DNA from: Ifrita kowaldi
Taxonomy: Eukaryota; Chordata; Aves; Passeriformes; Cinclosomatidae
Direction: 5' to 3'
Assembly (NCBI GenBank): GCA_013398055.1
Contig: VZRS01002403.1
Span: 150,299-214,298 of the forward strand
DNA: 64,000 nt
The first letter of the stretch is position 1. Each line of letters starts with the position of its first letter. Of this stretch, positions 63,150 to 64,000 are shown piece after piece. Made by a program: the position numbers and the translations under genes. A model generated the notes under the pieces. The model did no database searches and had not been told where the DNA came from. It saw nothing but the letters and a program-made list of their open reading frames with translations.

Positions 63150-63978
63150 CAGAATTGCAGAATCACAGAATGGTTCAGGTTGGAGGTCATGTTGTTCAAC
63201 ACCCCTGTTCAAACAGAGCCACCTACAAGCAAGTTGCCCATGATTGTGTCCAGATGGCTTTTGAATATCTCCAAGGATAAATACTCCTCAACCTCTCTGG
63301 AGAACCCATGGCAATGCTCAGTCACCTTCATGGTAAAAACGTGTTTTCTGACATTCAGACAACACCTCTTGTGTTTCACTTTGTGCCCAGAGCCTGTGGT
63401 CCTGTCACTGGGCACTACTGAAAGAGTCTGGCTCCCTCATTTTTGCACCCTCCCTTCAGGCATTTATATACATCAGTAAGATTCTCCACTGAGCCTTCTC
63501 TTCTCTAGGCTAAGCAACCCATCTTGCTCAGTCAAATGCTGTCCAAGATTCCAGCAGCCTTCTTTACAGCAAGGGCACTTCCTTGGCTCATGCTCATCAC
63601 CAGGACCACCAGATCTTTTTCTGCTGAGCTGCTTTCCAGCTGGGTGTCCCCCAGCGTTTATTCCTGCACAGGATTGCTCCTCCCAGGCACAGGGCTCTGC
63701 ACTTCTTTTTGAACTATATGAGTTTCCTGTCAGCTCATTTCTTCAACCTGTGGAGGTCTCTCTGGATGGCACCACACTCCTATAACCTATCAGGCACTTC
63801 TCCCAGTTTTGCACCAACTGAAAACTTGCTTAGGGCACATTCTGACCATACAGATCTTTAATGAAAGTGTTAAACAGGACTGAAACCTGTACTGGTCCTT
63901 GGGGTACACCCCTAGCTACTGGCCTCCAACTGGATTTTTTACCACTCCATCACCAGCTTGGCAATGAAGACAGAAAGC
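63150..63978 (-). repeat. CR1 LINE with internal deletion
   Basis: The 3' end is at the left: CAGAATTGCAGAATCACAGA (octamer-like tail, reversed), then GGTTCAGGTTGGAGGTCATG. On the minus strand the last part of ORF2 is recognisable, with SLEIFKSHLDTIMGNLL at about 63225-63275. Farther in (63590-63930) it returns to a more 5' part of ORF2, the region that normally holds the reverse-transcriptase-to-C-terminal linker, with words such as CTGGAAAGCAGCTCAGCAG and AGAGAGACCTCCACAGGTTG on the minus strand. The intervening several hundred bases expected in CR1 are missing at about 63535-63560. The element may continue beyond the window. It is disrupted and cannot retrotranspose. Confidence 0.9.
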
Positions 63979-64000
63979 TGGGGCGGGGAGGGGGGGGGCG
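63979..64000 (+). other. G-rich tract at window edge
   Basis: Runs of four, four and nine G (63980-63983, 63985-63988 and 63990-63998), separated by single bases, make a G-quadruplex candidate. Sequence inside or beside CR1 elements can be GC-rich in birds, and such tracts often mark poor sequence quality. Confidence 0.5.

Noticed and set aside
62985..63479. Longest open frame in the window (164 codons, plus strand)
   Set aside because: Most of it (from about 63150) runs antisense through a CR1 element, whose ORF2 C-terminus is recognisable on the minus strand. The frame is an accident of the repeat.
1..64000. tRNA, rRNA, CRISPR arrays, operons and prophage
   Set aside because: I looked for these on both strands and saw no cloverleaf with A/B boxes, no rRNA words and no regularly spaced repeats. 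The sequence is vertebrate nuclear DNA.

Overview
This window looks like non-coding nuclear DNA from a bird. The main evidence is the set of repeats. There are four CR1 non-LTR retrotransposon pieces, one of which ends in the octamer-like tail typical of avian CR1. There is also a U3-type fragment of an avian endogenous-retrovirus LTR. The sequence is AT-rich, has few CpGs and no CpG island. It has no bacterial-style gene packing, no CRISPR, no rRNA and no tRNA that I could see. The open frames in it are short, and I could not assign any of them to a host protein family. I read it as a gene desert or the inside of very large intron(s). I cannot name the locus.

Layout. Bases 1 to about 53,300 are almost free of young repeats. 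They hold old, decayed pieces: a retroposon tail near 4.5 kb, a PIF/Harbinger transposase fossil at 16.45-16.82 kb, an old CR1 3' end near 32.9 kb and a palindromic ancient repeat near 37.85 kb. They also hold simple sequence, short inverted repeats, G-rich tracts and several stretches that read like conserved regulatory DNA, best at 27.4-27.8 kb and 43.6-44.2 kb. From about 53.4 kb to the end, younger insertions appear: CR1 on the plus strand at 53.4 kb, CR1 on the minus strand at 57.9 kb, the LTR fragment at 61.0-61.3 kb, and a longer, internally deleted CR1 on the minus strand that fills the last 850 bases.

Possible genes. A few short segments have good splice signals on both sides and an open frame: 31,531-31,634 with 32,287-32,322 (phase-compatible), 34,002-34,053, 42,174-42,224 and 59,884-60,024. 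Such pseudo-exons are common by chance in vertebrate DNA, and I recognise none of the peptides. They are listed at low confidence as the places to test for a real transcript.

The most notable find is the Harbinger fossil. It keeps a clear transposase core motif and, about 100 codons downstream in the same frame, a second family motif, with stop codons between them. Calls of regulatory conservation are inference, since no alignment could be made.
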